This document shows positions 6,935-7,435 of a stretch of DNA of 7,435 bases, one piece after another (within the stretch, counting starts at the first letter, position 1; each line of letters begins with the position of its first letter). This DNA is from Deltaproteobacteria bacterium (GTDB lineage Bacteria; Desulfobacterota; DSM-4660; Desulfatiglandales; HGW-15): NCBI GenBank assembly GCA_019308525.1, contig JAFDIC010000188.1, positions 1 through 7,435 on the forward strand, read 5' to 3'. The notes under the pieces were generated by a model. The model saw only the letters and a program-made list of their open reading frames with translations, was not told the DNA's origin and made no database searches. Made by a program: the position numbers and the translations under genes.

Positions 6935-7435
6935 CTCTCTTGCATACCGCTCCCCAAGATATGCCTTGATCACCCTCGGATCCTTTGCCACCATATCTGG
7001 CTTCCCTTCTGCTATCTTGCGCCCGGAATCTAACACTATCACCCTCTGGCTCACCCTCATGACTAATTCCATCACGTGTTCTATGAGAATTATGGTAATG
7101 CCCATTTTGTTATGTAGGTGCTTTATGATGCCCATAATCTCGTCTATTTCTGTTGGGTTGAGCCCAGCGGCAACCTCATCGAGTAACAAAAGCTTGGGCT
7201 CGGAGGCCAGGGCAGTGGCCATGGACACCCTCTTTTGGGCAGCGACAGGCAATTCACTCACAAGGTTGGTGGATACCGAGTGCAGTTTGAGCTCTTTCAA
7301 AATCTTCCTTGCCTTTGATCTGGCCTCGCTGCGTGATTTCGTCCGCATAAAGGCCCCTACCATGACGTTTTCCTCTACATTGAGGTCCCCTGAGGCAACA
7401 TATACCTGGAAGGTGCGCGCCATGCCCAGCCTTGC
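6923..7435 (-). CDS. livG: HAAT-family ABC transporter ATPase (LivG type), N-terminus cut by window edge
   Basis: Partial gene: 170 C-terminal codons plus a TAG (6925-6923) are visible, and the frame runs open to the right edge, so Walker A and the start lie outside. The ATG at 7423 is internal: the preceding residues ARLG continue the LivG Q-loop region, where family members read close to GIARTFQ. Walker B is LLLLDEVAAGLNP (Val where Pro is common), followed by a switch region with LIEHVMELVM, which keeps the His expected of LivG. The C-terminus, EGKPDMVAKDPRVIKAYLGE, is typical of the family. The signature is unusual: LPVAAQKR instead of the LSYGQQRR or LSGGQ pattern. It pairs with LivF to power a two-permease uptake system. 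The 65-base spacer to livF carries the livF ribosome binding site and part of a hairpin. Permease and binding-protein genes are expected beyond the right edge. Confidence 0.9.
   Translation of the reverse strand, partial: ARLGMARTFQVYVASGDLNVEENVMVGAFMRTKSRSEARSKARKILKELKLHSVSTNLVSELPVAAQKRVSMATALASEPKLLLLDEVAAGLNPTEIDEIMGIIKHLHNKMGITIILIEHVMELVMRVSQRVIVLDSGRKIAEGKPDMVAKDPRVIKAYLGERYAREHGR

Noticed and set aside
1..7435. CRISPR arrays, tRNA/rRNA genes, insertion sequences, toxin-antitoxin or phage genes
   Set aside because: No direct repeat array, cloverleaf, transposase motif or terminal repeat pair was seen on either strand.

Overview
The window reads as chromosome of a Gram-negative bacterium. 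It holds an outer-membrane beta-barrel gene ending in Phe, mid-range base composition, tightly packed ABC-transporter and hydantoinase genes, and a leader RNA controlling dapA. The porin style and gene mix recall Desulfobacterota (deltaproteobacteria), but this is an inference from protein style, not a demonstrated placement. No mobile element, CRISPR array, tRNA or rRNA is visible.

Layout: (1) Bases 1-992, + strand: the 3' part of a porin-like gene cut by the left edge, followed by a hairpin and T-run near 1025-1069. (2) Bases 993-1165: a convergent intergenic gap. (3) Bases 2209 down to 1166, - strand: a dapA-family gene. (4) Bases 2210-2524, - strand: the dapA control region, with a promoter, a complete lysine riboswitch (L box) and an intrinsic terminator just before the ribosome binding site. 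(5) Bases 7435 down to 2584, - strand: a tightly spaced operon livG (cut by the right edge) - livF - hyuA - hyuB.

How the parts work together: the liv genes encode the two ATPases of a branched-chain-amino-acid-type (HAAT) uptake transporter, whose permeases and binding protein should lie beyond the right edge. HyuA and HyuB are the two subunits of an ATP-dependent hydantoinase/oxoprolinase-family enzyme. The stop of livF abuts the TTG start of hyuA, and hyuA and hyuB overlap by 4 bases, so import and ring opening (or carboxylation) of one small substrate are probably coupled. dapA is a separate unit with its own promoter. Its leader can fold either into the lysine-binding aptamer plus terminator or into an alternative pairing that breaks the terminator, so lysine should switch off dapA transcription.

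The most informative non-coding signal is the lysine riboswitch with its legible switching mechanism. Other points worth a look are a perfect 10-bp palindrome over the livG stop codon, a non-canonical ABC signature in LivG, the TTG start of hyuA, and an enlarged C-terminal half of DapA.
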